Below are positions 1 through 8,612 of a stretch of DNA of 64,000 nt, in pieces (position 1 is the first letter of the stretch; every line of letters begins with the position of its first letter). Location: NCBI GenBank assembly GCA_050331715.1, contig JBHJGO010000070.1:1-64000 (forward strand), read 5' to 3'. Below the pieces are notes generated by a model, which worked only from the letters and a program-made list of their open reading frames with translations, was not told the DNA's origin and did no database searches. Source of the DNA: JBHJGO01 sp050331715. GTDB lineage: Bacteria; Cyanobacteriota; Cyanobacteriia; Cyanobacteriales; Microcoleaceae. The translations under genes were made by a program, and so were the position numbers.

Positions 1-71
1 ACATGACTATTAATCATCTGCAGATTCGCGACTAGGTGAAACTCTTTCTGAGTTTTCCGCGCCGGCAGTAC

Positions 72-446
72 CTATGCGTTAACCATTACCACGAGGCAAA
101 ACTTGTTTGTTTGTGCGGCAATCTGAACTGAACGATATAGCAGTGCCCGACGTTGACGCTGTTCGGCCTCCTGAGCAATTCGATAGCACATATCTGCCAG
201 GATGCCGTGAGCTTCTGCCATCTGAATTAGACTCACTGTCCACCGATCTACTAGCCTTGAAACCTGGGCTAGGGCAGCCGCAAAGCTATCTCCTAGAGAC
301 ATCGCTACGTGGACTCGATTGAGGTAGCGTTCCTGCTTCGCCGAGCTCCCGCGCATTATCCGCTCTAAGCTCTGCGTCACCGTCAAGCCAGAATCTAGCA
401 GCATTGCAAGCTGAGAAAAAAATTGAGCCTGCTGATGGGGGGTCAT
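72..446 (-). CDS. Short type II secretion system F-domain protein (GspF/PilC-like)
   Basis: 124 residues. Residues about 5-100 resemble the cytoplasmic helical T2SSF domain of GspF/PilC inner-membrane proteins: an FFSQLAMLLDSGL start, then LADMCYRIAQEAEQ. Full-length F proteins have two such domains separated by transmembrane helices and run to about 350-400 residues; here the reading frame stops just after the first domain, where a hydrophobic stretch (FCLVVMV) begins. It may be a naturally short cyanobacterial variant or a truncated gene; the frame stays open beyond the stop up to the window edge, so a nonsense change is possible. A role in pilus or secretion assembly is inference only. Confidence 0.6.
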   Translation of the reverse strand: MTPHQQAQFFSQLAMLLDSGLTVTQSLERIMRGSSAKQERYLNRVHVAMSLGDSFAAALAQVSRLVDRWTVSLIQMAEAHGILADMCYRIAQEAEQRQRRALLYRSVQIAAQTNKFCLVVMVNA

Positions 447-590
447 GTGTTCTACAAATTGACCTTCAATAGTGTGTCATAGGGAGAAACACAACACAAG
501 GCCATCACTGAATTCAAGTAATTCAAACTTGCAATGCTAGAGAATCCCTGCCAAGCCGTTGTCTGGCCACATGGGTTACAGAAGCAGGAG

Positions 591-619
591 TTGACACAAC
601 CTGAGAAATCGACAATAAT
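591..619 (+). promoter_or_regulatory. Sigma70-type promoter of tRNA-Asp
   Basis: A perfect -35 box TTGACA (591-596), a 17-nt spacer and an AATAAT -10 box (614-619) lie about 30 nt upstream of the tRNA-Asp gene. Confidence 0.6.
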
Positions 620-647
620 AATAGTTAGTGCAAAATTGAATTAGCCT

Positions 648-721
648 GGGACTGTAGTTCAATTGGTTAGAGCACCGCCCTGTCACGGCGGAAGTTGCGG
701 GTTCGAGCCCCGTCAGTCCCG
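648..721 (+). tRNA. tRNA-Asp (GTC)
   Basis: A 74-nt cloverleaf: acceptor arm GGGACTG (648-654) pairs with CAGTCCC (714-720), discriminator base G721. The anticodon loop CTGTCAC carries GTC, and the T-arm contains GGTTCGAGCCC. CCA is not encoded. The gene is preceded by a good promoter and stands alone. Confidence 0.97.
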
Positions 722-1334
722 TTTGAAACTTGATTCTGTCCAAAACAGATTCTCAAGTAAGAATATCTAACTCTCGAACAGTTACAGAGCCGCATTGGCT
801 GGAAGGGAGGCTTCTGGAATATTGGCAGTCCTTCCAACTCTGGTTTGATCCGTATGGGAGTCATACGAGGTTAGAAACGGTGTCCTAAGCCGCTAGCCTT
901 ATCACTTTACACTTTTTAACTTTGCGGTCTGAGGGGGGTAGATCTTTTGATTTCTCAGGGAATTTTAGGTTAATTTTCAGAAATATTAACAAGAAGAGCC
1001 TTAAATTACATAAAAGTCTAGCTAGACTAGGTATAAGTGAAACTGACTTCAAAAGATGCACCCGGGCTGTCAAATGGCAGGCAATTGGTGAGTCTTTTGC
1101 TTGATTCATGTTTCCTGTTTCCTTTAAAGCGGACTTCAAGTTAGCCCGACTTAAGCTATCTTTTGAACTAGTGGCTCCATTATCATCTGCCGAAAAGCGT
1201 TAACTCTGTCTCTCCTAGCTCTAGGAATTCTTTGTTAACGCAAATTGCTAACCCAGTAAAGCTCAATCTAGCTGTTTTCCCGCATTGATCTTGTTCGCCG
1301 GTCATGAGGGGATTAGAGTGACGAGGACGACTTA
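722..1334. other. Intergenic region with a 14-bp perfect palindrome
   Basis: No convincing gene in this 613-nt stretch; short frames here lack family resemblance and ribosome sites. It contains the perfect palindrome AGTCTAGCTAGACT (1015-1028), followed 3 nt later by a TATAAG -10-like hexamer (about 1032-1037). It probably holds the promoter of the downstream protease gene. Confidence 0.5.
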
Positions 1335-2633
1335 ATGACTCACGACACAAAACATTTTTCTCAATTTCAGACAACCCTTTTCACAGGGGCTCTTGCTGCT
1401 GTCTCTGCTTTGGCTATTCCGGTAGTCATTCATCCAGTTAGTGCAGCACTTCAAGATAACCCGAAGGCCATTGTTGACGAGGCCTGGCAAATTGTTAATC
1501 AGGAGTACGTTGATCCTACTTTCAACGACACTGATTGGCAATCTGTGCGCCAGGAACTCCTGAGTAAGGAATATATCTCTCAAGAACAAGCCTACTCTGC
1601 TCTTAGGGATGCCCTCGAACAATTGGACGACCCCTACACCCGTTTCATGAATCCCAAACAGTATGAGCGCTTGCTAGAGCAGGTCTCTGGAGAACTGTCC
1701 GGGGTAGGAATGAGACTTAAGCTGGATGAAGATACCCAAGCTGTGACTGTGGTCGAGCCGATCAAAGGGGCTCCAGCAATCTCAGCCGGCATCCAGACTG
1801 GGGATACGATTTTGGCGATTGATGGCCAGTCAACAGAGGGGATGACAGTTGAAGAAGCCGCCAAAAGAATTCGTGGGCCTGTCGGTAGTCAAGTAAATCT
1901 GCAGGTTGGGCGCACTGGTCAGGATGACTTTAACGTGAGTCTGACACGGGCAAGGATTGAAATTGAAGCTGTGACCTCTCGGATTAACGAAGAGGGTGGC
2001 CGCCGCATTGGTTACGTCCAACTGCGGGAATTCAACTCCCATGCTTCTGAGCAAATGGAGGCAGCGATTAAGGACTTGAATGACCAGTCTGTAGATGCCT
2101 TTGTGCTGGATCTACGGGGTAATCCAGGTGGCCTATTGCGTAGCAGCTTGGAAATTGCTCGGATGTGGCTAGATACGGGTGGTATTGTCAGTACCGTTTC
2201 TCGGGATGGCGGGGTACAGGAGGAACGAGCAACTCGGACTGCTTTGACCCAGTCTCCTGTGGTCGTTCTGGTTGATGAAGACTCCGCAAGTGCCAGCGAA
2301 ATTCTTGCGGGAGCCATGAAGGACAACAAGCGGGCCATTGTTATGGGCGATCAAACCTTTGGGAAAGCCCTGGTTCAATCCGTTTTTCCACTTTCTGACG
2401 GTTCGGGCTTGGCGGTAACTATCGCTCACTATTACACTCCTAATGGAACTGATATCAGCAAGAAGGGTGTTACACCTGATGTCAAGCTAGAGTTGACTGA
2501 CAGCGAGAAGAAGGAACTAGCGAGTAATCCAGACCGGTGGGGTACTTCAGCCGATCCGTATTACTTGCGAGCCGTTGATTTGTTGCTAGCTGACCATGGC
2601 ACGCGACCTATCGCCGTGTCAGGACAACGTTAA
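1335..2633 (+). CDS. C-terminal processing peptidase, S41 family (CtpA-like)
   Basis: Serine endopeptidase of the CtpA/Tsp family that trims or degrades exported proteins by recognising their C-termini; in cyanobacteria CtpA matures the photosystem II D1 protein and paralogues act in the periplasm or lumen. 432 residues: signal peptide about 1-38 ending near VSAALQ, PDZ domain about 105-190 (GVGMRLKLDE, AGIQTGDTILAIDG), then the S41 catalytic domain with LDLRGNPGG (259-266). The Ser-Lys dyad is visible as Ser319 in DSASASE and Lys344 in TFGKALVQS, 25 residues apart as in D1 protease. Complete and unbroken. Which of the usual CtpA/B/C paralogues it is cannot be settled by eye. Confidence 0.93.
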   Translation: MTHDTKHFSQFQTTLFTGALAAVSALAIPVVIHPVSAALQDNPKAIVDEAWQIVNQEYVDPTFNDTDWQSVRQELLSKEYISQEQAYSALRDALEQLDDPYTRFMNPKQYERLLEQVSGELSGVGMRLKLDEDTQAVTVVEPIKGAPAISAGIQTGDTILAIDGQSTEGMTVEEAAKRIRGPVGSQVNLQVGRTGQDDFNVSLTRARIEIEAVTSRINEEGGRRIGYVQLREFNSHASEQMEAAIKDLNDQSVDAFVLDLRGNPGGLLRSSLEIARMWLDTGGIVSTVSRDGGVQEERATRTALTQSPVVVLVDEDSASASEILAGAMKDNKRAIVMGDQTFGKALVQSVFPLSDGSGLAVTIAHYYTPNGTDISKKGVTPDVKLELTDSEKKELASNPDRWGTSADPYYLRAVDLLLADHGTRPIAVSGQR

Positions 2634-2699
2634 CTTATTACGTTTCCTAATTGTCAGGGTTGAGAAGAGGGGGTAATCTGAATTCGTGACGTTAAATTT

Positions 2700-3893
2700 A
2701 TGACAAGTGTTATGACACAATCACCTCCCCCAGAATCTTCTTCACAAGTGTCGCCGGAATCTGCTCGTCGTATTCATGATGAGTGGATTGCGGTTGTTGT
2801 TGCGCTTCTAGCTTTAGGTAGTATCTTTTTCTGGATTGTCGGTCGGCAGCAAATTGGTCGTCAATTTGGCCTTTCCTCATCTGATACAACGGCAGACGTG
2901 GATCTTGAAGATGGTGATCGAACCAGTCGATTGAGCCTTTCAAGAGAAATTGATGACTCCCTCAGCAGTCGTCCCGAAGCAGATCGCAGAGAGCCATTAA
3001 CTCAAACCTCAATTACTCCACGGCCAACGGTTAATCCTGGACTAGCAACGGCGGCTGCGGGGTCAGCGGTTGTGGCACAGGATGTGGTAGAGAGACCCAC
3101 GGTTAACCAATCTGTTGCAACACAACCCGAAGCTACTGCGACACCCACCGAGACACCAACTGAAACGCCAGAAGCTACTGCAACACCTACTGAAACCCCA
3201 GAGGTTGCAGCATCTCCGACTGAAACCCCGACTGAAGACCCGGCTGAAACCCCAGAGGCGACCGCGTCTCCCACAGAAGCGCCAAGCGTAGTGGCTTTTA
3301 CAGATGTTCCAGATGACTACTGGGCCAAGGATTTCATCAATGTGATGAATGAGCGGCAGGTCAAGATCGGTGATCCAACCCCAGAAGGTGTATACAAACC
3401 TGACCAGCCTATTACTCGTGGTGAATTAGCTGCGGCAATTCAGGATGCGTTTGGGCTTGAAGGAGAGCAGGCAGCAGCCGAATACATCGATGTACCGGAG
3501 GGATATGAGGAGGAGCAAGCAATTGAAACGGTAACAAAAGCGGGCTTTATGTCCGGATATCCAGATGACAGCTTTGATCCGAGGGACGAGGTTCCTCGAC
3601 TGGAAGCCCTGGTTGCTTTAGCAAGTGGCTTGAATCTCCAACTTCCTGATAATCCAGAACAGGTTCTTCAGACTTACCAGGACGCCGATCAGGTTCCAGA
3701 CTGGGCTGACCCTAAAATTGCTGCGGCAACGCAGTCTGGCTTGGTTGTAAGTCATCCAGATACTTCAGCACTAAACCCCAAGCAATCTGCAACACGAGCA
3801 GAAGTTGCAGCAATGCTTCACCAAGCATTACTTGAGTCTGGCCAAGTTCAAGAAAAAATTGAGTCCGAGTACATTGTGCAACCGACCCAGTAG
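2700..3893 (+). CDS. S-layer homology (SLH) domain protein with Pro/Thr-rich linker
   Basis: 397 residues (a second in-frame ATG at 2712 would give 393). Short cytoplasmic N-terminus, one membrane helix about residues 30-47 (VVVALLALGSIFFWIVG), then a Thr/Glu/Pro-rich spacer about 100-200 made of degenerate TPTETPE units, and three SLH modules (about 200-250 FTDVPDDYWAKDF; 260-315 YIDVPEGY, GYPDDSFDP; 325-385 with a diverged third). SLH modules bind peptidoglycan-linked secondary polymer, so this is likely an inner-membrane-anchored protein reaching across the linker to the cell wall. It is followed by a strong terminator and faces a convergent FAS1 gene. Specific role unknown. Confidence 0.88.
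   Translation: MTSVMTQSPPPESSSQVSPESARRIHDEWIAVVVALLALGSIFFWIVGRQQIGRQFGLSSSDTTADVDLEDGDRTSRLSLSREIDDSLSSRPEADRREPLTQTSITPRPTVNPGLATAAAGSAVVAQDVVERPTVNQSVATQPEATATPTETPTETPEATATPTETPEVAASPTETPTEDPAETPEATASPTEAPSVVAFTDVPDDYWAKDFINVMNERQVKIGDPTPEGVYKPDQPITRGELAAAIQDAFGLEGEQAAAEYIDVPEGYEEEQAIETVTKAGFMSGYPDDSFDPRDEVPRLEALVALASGLNLQLPDNPEQVLQTYQDADQVPDWADPKIAAATQSGLVVSHPDTSALNPKQSATRAEVAAMLHQALLESGQVQEKIESEYIVQPTQ
3125..3290 (+). repeat. Degenerate repeats coding TPTETPE
   Basis: In-gene low-complexity repeats built from variations of ACACCNACNGAAACNCCAGAG, encoding the extracytoplasmic Thr/Glu/Pro spacer of the SLH protein. They explain long spurious antisense frames here. Confidence 0.7.
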
Positions 3894-3951
3894 GATTTGT
3901 GAAGATCGGATTGGGTTGCAAATTGTTGTCTTAATACTTGCAAAAGGTTCC

Positions 3952-3993
3952 GAAACAATGGGGAAGCAATCGTACCCATTGTTTCTTGTTTTC
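3952..3993 (+). terminator. Rho-independent terminator after the SLH gene
   Basis: An 11-bp perfect stem GAAACAATGGG (3952-3962) / CCCATTGTTTC (3975-3985), followed by TTGTTTTC. On the other strand the stem is followed by a T-rich GGAACCTTTTGC, so it could serve the convergent FAS1 gene too. Confidence 0.85.
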
Positions 3994-4008
3994 AGAGTAT
4001 TCAAAGGA

Positions 4009-4788
4009 TTACTCCACCGATGCTTGGGGTGGAAGAATAACTGAATCAACGACATGAATCACTCCATTACTTCCGGCAATGTCAGCCTGGATGATCCTTG
4101 CATCTTCAACGGTAATGAGTTCCCGAGCGTCATCAGCTTGAATGCTGAGGGAAGTTCCTGCAACGGTTTCCAGCACACCAGATTGCATATCGGCAGCGAT
4201 GACTTTTCCCAGTACCATGTGAGAGGCCAGAACTTTTGTCAACTGCGCTTTACTCTCAGGTTGCATTAATGTTCTTAAGGTTGCAGGTGGCAAAGCGGCA
4301 AAAGCTTCATCTGTCGGAGCAAAGACCGTATATGGCCCGGACTGGGACAAGGTATCTGCCAGACCCGTGACCTGTAGCGCTGCTAGTAATGTACTGAAAG
4401 AACCATCCCCGCTGGCAATAGCTACAATCGTTCCCTGCTCAGTCGAGACGGGTGTAAGCGGCATCCCCAAACTCAAGTCTGGGGGAATTGTTTCGGATTC
4501 AGGAATATCGGCAGAACCCGGAATTTCAGGAATCTGATCGGTCAATTCCTCTGGCTGATTTTCGAGTTGATTGTTCGATAGATCTGTAGAGGGATTGCTA
4601 GAATCCGATGAGGATAATTCTGTGATCTGATTGACCTGTTCTCCAGATGAATTACGATTAGGGGGTTGATCACAGGCGACCAATGCTCCTACGGCGCTGA
4701 ATGCGGCAATAAACCCTAGCGGTATTTTTGTGAGCTGAATCCTTTTGAGTTGAACTGTTGTGAACGGAGTCACGATAAACCAAGTCAT
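4009..4788 (-). CDS. Fasciclin (FAS1) domain lipoprotein
   Basis: 259 residues. A lipoprotein signal ends in a lipobox GALVAC with Cys39 as the likely lipidated residue. An acidic, Ser/Pro-rich linker follows (about 45-125), then a single FAS1 domain about 125-255 with the characteristic H1 and H2 boxes (FSTLLAALQVTGLADTL, YTVFAPTDEAFAAL, and NGVIHVVDSVILPP near the end). FAS1 domains mediate adhesion or surface interactions; cyanobacterial versions are periplasmic or surface proteins. The start upstream of the hydrophobic core gives a rather long n-region (24 residues), so an internal start is possible. Confidence 0.88.
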   Translation of the reverse strand: MTWFIVTPFTTVQLKRIQLTKIPLGFIAAFSAVGALVACDQPPNRNSSGEQVNQITELSSSDSSNPSTDLSNNQLENQPEELTDQIPEIPGSADIPESETIPPDLSLGMPLTPVSTEQGTIVAIASGDGSFSTLLAALQVTGLADTLSQSGPYTVFAPTDEAFAALPPATLRTLMQPESKAQLTKVLASHMVLGKVIAADMQSGVLETVAGTSLSIQADDARELITVEDARIIQADIAGSNGVIHVVDSVILPPQASVE

Positions 4789-4916
4789 ATATCCGAGCTA
4801 CCCTGATGTTAAGATCAACACTAATTGTTCTGAATATATCAAACGTTAAGGTATTGTCTGTGTTGCATTGGGACAGTTGAGAAGTGGCCCTTTGGAAATA
4901 GGACAGTCGAGAATCT

Positions 4917-5798
4917 ATGCCGCAATTTTTACTGGGTTGTGCTGTTTGGGCCTACAAGGACTGGGTGGGTGAGTTCTATCCTCCTGGGAGTCGGGCAAGT
5001 GACTTTCTGAAACTCTACAGCAACCGTCTCTATACCGTTGAGGGCAACAGCACCTTTTATTCCACTCCCAATGCTGAGACATTGCTGCGCTGGGTTGCGC
5101 AGACACCACCAGAATTCAGATTTTGTCTCAAGGTGCCTCAAGCCATCACCCACAAGGGCTTACTTCAGCCCAAAATTTCTCAGGTTCTTGAATTTCTGGA
5201 AAATATGCAGGTTCTAAATCCGCGTCAGGGGCCAATGTTTGTTCAGCTTCCGGCTCGGTACGGGCCAAACCATTTTGATGACTTGCAGGCTTTTTTAGAG
5301 TCCTGGCCCCAGGAAAAAGCGTCTGTGGCTTTGGAAGTTCGGCATCTAGATTGGTTTCAGGAACCCTGGGAAAGTCGGCTCAATCAGTTACTAGAAACCT
5401 TGAATATTGGACGAGTGCTACTAGATTCTCGCCCTATCTATCTTGAGCCAGTGGATCAGACTTTGATTGATCTGGAACGCAAGAAACCGAATGTTCCTGT
5501 CCCCTTTTGCCTGACTGCACCCTTCACATTAATCCGGTTTATTTCCCATCCGAATCCTGAAGTGAATCAACCGTTTTGGCAAGAATGGAGTCAGCAGATT
5601 CAGCAGTGGTTGCAGCAGGGAACCCAGGTTTATTTTTTTGTGCATTGTCCCCTAGAGGAGCGATCGCCCTACAATGCCCGTGAGTTTCAGCACATTCTGG
5701 AACAAACTTGGGAGTCAGATGGGGATCATCGGTTGAAAATTCCACCATTACCCTGGGAACAGCTTATCGGTGATCCGGTTCAGCTTAGCTTGTGGTAG
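4917..5798 (+). CDS. DUF72 domain-containing protein
   Basis: 293 residues, a full-length DUF72 (YecE-like) TIM-barrel-type protein. Signature elements: GCAVWAYKDWVGEFYPPG near the N-terminus, YTVEGNSTFYSTPN, RFCLKVPQAITH, FVQLPARYGP and a late VYFFVHCPLEERSPYNAREF. No biochemical function is established for the family. The gene ends 15 nt from the convergent phosphatase gene. The ATG start is supported by alignment of GCAVWAY to the usual N-terminal position. Confidence 0.92.
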   Translation: MPQFLLGCAVWAYKDWVGEFYPPGSRASDFLKLYSNRLYTVEGNSTFYSTPNAETLLRWVAQTPPEFRFCLKVPQAITHKGLLQPKISQVLEFLENMQVLNPRQGPMFVQLPARYGPNHFDDLQAFLESWPQEKASVALEVRHLDWFQEPWESRLNQLLETLNIGRVLLDSRPIYLEPVDQTLIDLERKKPNVPVPFCLTAPFTLIRFISHPNPEVNQPFWQEWSQQIQQWLQQGTQVYFFVHCPLEERSPYNAREFQHILEQTWESDGDHRLKIPPLPWEQLIGDPVQLSLW

Positions 5799-5813
5799 CT
5801 TAGCCGATCGTGA

Positions 5814-6611
5814 TTAACCTTCAACCAAGGGCCGAATTTTTTCAGCAAGTTCAGTCCGATTCACAACCAGGGTGCGATAGGGACGGCTACTGTAGTCCTG
5901 ACCCACTTGTAAAGGAAAGTAATTGTCTGATCCAAGGGGCACCCAAATGGCCCCAGCAGCATGAACAATCACCCAAGCCGCCGCAATGTCCCAAATCCGT
6001 GGTGTAGCCTCTAGACCTGCGGTTGAAATACCAGAGGCAACCATGAGGAAATTATAGGCCGCCATACCCACCATACGAACTTTGTAGGGCAGACGGGGAA
6101 TGTACTGAGTACTGCGAGCGCAAACATTGAAAAACCGCTGGGATTCAGTTGCATCAGTTACAGGAGCAATGGGTCGATGATTGCAGAAGGCTCCCTGGGG
6201 GCCAGTTAAATTGGAGGAGCCGTACCAGAACCCATAAAAGGCTTGATTCAGTGAAGGGAGATAAACATAGCCGAAAATGGGAGTGCCACAGTACAGCAAA
6301 CCAAGAGAAATCCCCCACATCGGGATGCCAAAGGTGAAATTACTGGTTCCATCAATCGGATCAATAATCCAACACCATTCTCGAGGCGGGAACCGATGGT
6401 CACCTTCCTCACTGAGTACGCCATGGCTGGGGAAGGTGGTAGCGATCGCCTGTCGCAACTCTTGATCAGCCCAGCGATCTGCTCGGGTCACCAGGCTACC
6501 ATCCCCTTTCCGCTCCGCCACAACCGAGCCAAAATCCTGTAGAAGCTTCTGACCGACTCGATCTGCAGTTGTTTCAGCAAAGTCTAGAACTTGATTCCAA
6601 AAGTCATCCAT
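5814..6611 (-). CDS. Inositol monophosphatase family protein
   Basis: 265-residue Mg2+-dependent, Li+-sensitive-type phosphatase fold. The metal-binding motifs are intact: GVLSEEGDH (Glu pair), WIIDPIDGTSNF (DPIDGT) and the late IWDIAAAWVIVHAAGA (WD). Members hydrolyse inositol-1-phosphate, 3'-phosphoadenosine 5'-phosphate or related sugar phosphates; the substrate cannot be told from sequence. Cyanobacterial relatives are often single soluble enzymes. Convergent with the DUF72 gene. Confidence 0.92.
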   Translation of the reverse strand: MDDFWNQVLDFAETTADRVGQKLLQDFGSVVAERKGDGSLVTRADRWADQELRQAIATTFPSHGVLSEEGDHRFPPREWCWIIDPIDGTSNFTFGIPMWGISLGLLYCGTPIFGYVYLPSLNQAFYGFWYGSSNLTGPQGAFCNHRPIAPVTDATESQRFFNVCARSTQYIPRLPYKVRMVGMAAYNFLMVASGISTAGLEATPRIWDIAAAWVIVHAAGAIWVPLGSDNYFPLQVGQDYSSRPYRTLVVNRTELAEKIRPLVEG

Positions 6612-6830
6612 AGTTATCGCTGATTGCTGTTCTCCTCCATTGAGTCTTATCAGGCCACTGCTAAAAGCAGATCTCGCACTCTTTGGTTGCAGAACAACTC
6701 AGAGAATCAAATTCGGGAGGATGTATCTATCTAGCCTAATTGTCCCATTAATCTGGTTCAAACAGAATTTGGACTGAATTTCAGCTCATATAGCTCTACA
6801 GGGCTAGGTTTGAGGATGGATCCCCTTTTG

Positions 6831-6860
6831 AATAAAAAAGCCCCACTCAGCAGGGCTTTG
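6831..6860 (-). terminator. Rho-independent terminator of the small gene at 6914-7108
   Basis: Stem AAAGCCC / GGGCTTT (6837-6843 with 6853-6859). Read on the minus strand it is followed by TTTTTTATT, 54 nt after the stop of the upstream small gene. Confidence 0.85.
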
Positions 6861-6913
6861 GAAAACTAATTCAATTAGAAGGGGCTATTCCTTGAGCAAA
6901 TTTATGGGCAAAT

Positions 6914-7108
6914 TTAGCTGAGAGCGGCGTGGCTCCGGTCGTAGTCTACGCGGAAGTGCTCACTAGGCTTTCCCTGGATAGTGCTATGGTAATCTCCGAC
7001 TTCAACGCCAACCTCCTGGGCCGCACGGTTCAGCAGGGATTGTTGACGGTTCTTGATCAAGTGGTGGTGGCGCATCATCAGTGCACGAGCTTGTTCTTCA
7101 GTACGCAT
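6914..7108 (-). CDS. Small conserved cyanobacterial protein
   Basis: 64 residues, rich in His/Arg/Gln at the N-terminus (MRTEEQARALMMRHHHLIKN) with a STIQGKP core. I recognise the type as a conserved small cyanobacterial protein but know no function. The gene is credible: ATG with a purine-rich leader (GAGGAATAG), an isolated transcription unit, its own strong terminator downstream. No signal peptide or membrane helix. Confidence 0.75.
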   Translation of the reverse strand: MRTEEQARALMMRHHHLIKNRQQSLLNRAAQEVGVEVGDYHSTIQGKPSEHFRVDYDRSHAALS

Positions 7109-7280
7109 TTCTCTATTCCTCCAGAAAAAAATTTTAAAGAGATTTGAATGGGCAGTGTTTTATCTCATGATTCCATTATACACTAATCTGTAGCGAATTT
7201 AACAAAACAGATTTATTCAAAAAAACTTAATAAATTTAATGCCATCAATCCCTGACAATCTCCCATCCAATGCAAAGCTA

Positions 7281-7303
7281 GGGGGCCAGCAATCCTGGCC
7301 CCC
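7281..7303 (-). terminator. GC-rich hairpin downstream of the PEP-CTERM gene
   Basis: A 9-bp perfect stem GGGGGCCAG / CTGGCCCCC (7281-7289 with 7295-7303), 5-nt loop, 60 nt after the stop of the minus-strand gene. A U-tract is weak, so it may be an mRNA-stabilising hairpin or a weak terminator. Confidence 0.55.
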
Positions 7304-7363
7304 CGATTTCTAGAGATTAACGTAGGTGAAGGTGGGCAGTGGAACTACCCATATCCTGCCGTT

Positions 7364-8158
7364 CTATGCTTGCTTGCGACGACGAACTCCAGCAACTCCC
7401 GCTAGACCCAGACCGAACAAGGCCGCTGTTGTGGCAGGTTCAGGAACATCCTTAATGGCATCGATATTCTTCTGACCCAGTTCCAGGGCGAAGACCACGT
7501 CGTTGTAGTCTCTGTCGCCACCCCCCTTAATGTCTTCCCAACCCATCACGATATACTCGCCGATTGCATAGGCCATTGCGTGTCCTTCGGGCAGTTTATC
7601 AAAGTCAGAATTGAGGGTAGAGTCAGTGTAGAAGGTGTCGAAACTATCGCGACCGTAAGCATCCCTGTTTAGGAAGAAATCAAGCTGAGTACCAGCCTCT
7701 AGCGTACCCAAGCTCTTGTAATCACCCTTACTTAGGACTTCGTTAGCAGCACCTGCACTGCCACGATAACCAGTCAAGCAAGGAGACTCACGACAAACAA
7801 TATCTTCAAAGATTAGACCGGATTGCTCACTGGCACCAGTCGCGGTGTAACCCAGTTGATTTCTATACCATGCCCCTTCGTGAAGGAAGTGAACTTTAAC
7901 TTCGTAGTCATCAACGAGCTTGAGTTGGCTCAGATCAACTTGATACTGCTCAACGATATCGGAGTCAAGGTTTTTCCGCTCAGTGTTGATAACATCAAAG
8001 CCTTGAGATTCAAGTACATCTAACTCTTCTAACAGTGCGTCAAAACCAGCGATATCTCCGCTGTTATACTTGACTAGCTCTCCTGCAAATGCAGGAGCAA
8101 CTGCAGTAAGTGTGCTAGCAGTTAGACCAATTACAGTTGCGATGAATTTGATTTTCAT
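7364..8158 (-). CDS. DUF4114 domain protein with PEP-CTERM sorting signal
   Basis: 264 residues. Signal peptide about 1-25 (IATVIGLTASTLTAVAPAFAGE). The C-terminal third holds a DUF4114 motif (MGWEDIKGGGDRDYNDVVFAL, about 205-227), typical of Ca2+-binding extracellular proteins. The extreme C-terminus is a PEP-CTERM signal: VPEPATTAALFGLGLAGVAGVRRRKQA, i.e. PEP motif, hydrophobic helix and basic tail, associated with exosortase-dependent export in bacteria that make exopolysaccharide. Two Cys (CRESPC) may form a disulfide. Likely an envelope or matrix protein; exact role unknown. An AT-rich upstream region of 450 nt suggests a regulated promoter. Confidence 0.88.
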   Translation of the reverse strand: MKIKFIATVIGLTASTLTAVAPAFAGELVKYNSGDIAGFDALLEELDVLESQGFDVINTERKNLDSDIVEQYQVDLSQLKLVDDYEVKVHFLHEGAWYRNQLGYTATGASEQSGLIFEDIVCRESPCLTGYRGSAGAANEVLSKGDYKSLGTLEAGTQLDFFLNRDAYGRDSFDTFYTDSTLNSDFDKLPEGHAMAYAIGEYIVMGWEDIKGGGDRDYNDVVFALELGQKNIDAIKDVPEPATTAALFGLGLAGVAGVRRRKQA

Positions 8159-8612
8159 AATTTAAACTTTCCTCTTGAGATTTCCTTGGATTGGAATACA
8201 AGCATCTTTCATAGGGCTTTATCTAGAAGCTGGGCTTGCAGTTCAAAATTTCTTTTTTCCTCTTACTAATAATCTAAGATAAGAAAAAATTCATGCCTAG
8301 CACTTGCAGCTTATTTTGCATAAGGTTTACAGTCTATTTCTGTATTGTTTCAGCGGAAATACAGAAACTATTTCTCAAGTTCTAATAGATTTTATTTGAT
8401 GTATATCGGTGCTTACACTGATAAATTATGAATAGCAAGCCTAATCGCCATAAAAATATAATTATGTCAATTGGCAAATAGAAAATTTACCAGAAGTAAT
8501 ACTCAAAAAAAGCCACTTACGCGTATTCAGGTAGGTTAAATATTCTCCTTGAAATCCCTGAACTTTTCCAAAAACTGATACAGCAGTCAAATTATGAAGC
8601 GATTATCAAGCT
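8159..8612. other. AT-rich intergenic region
   Basis: 454 nt between the starts/ends of two minus-strand genes, noticeably AT-rich, no credible coding frame. It should contain the promoter and leader of the PEP-CTERM gene; I see no clear repeat or known RNA. Confidence 0.5.

Noticed and set aside
2012..2338. Antisense frame in the CtpA-type gene
   Set aside because: Shadow of the conserved S41 domain.
3002..3274. Val/Gly/Ser-rich antisense frame
   Set aside because: Mirror of the TPTETPE repeats of the SLH protein.
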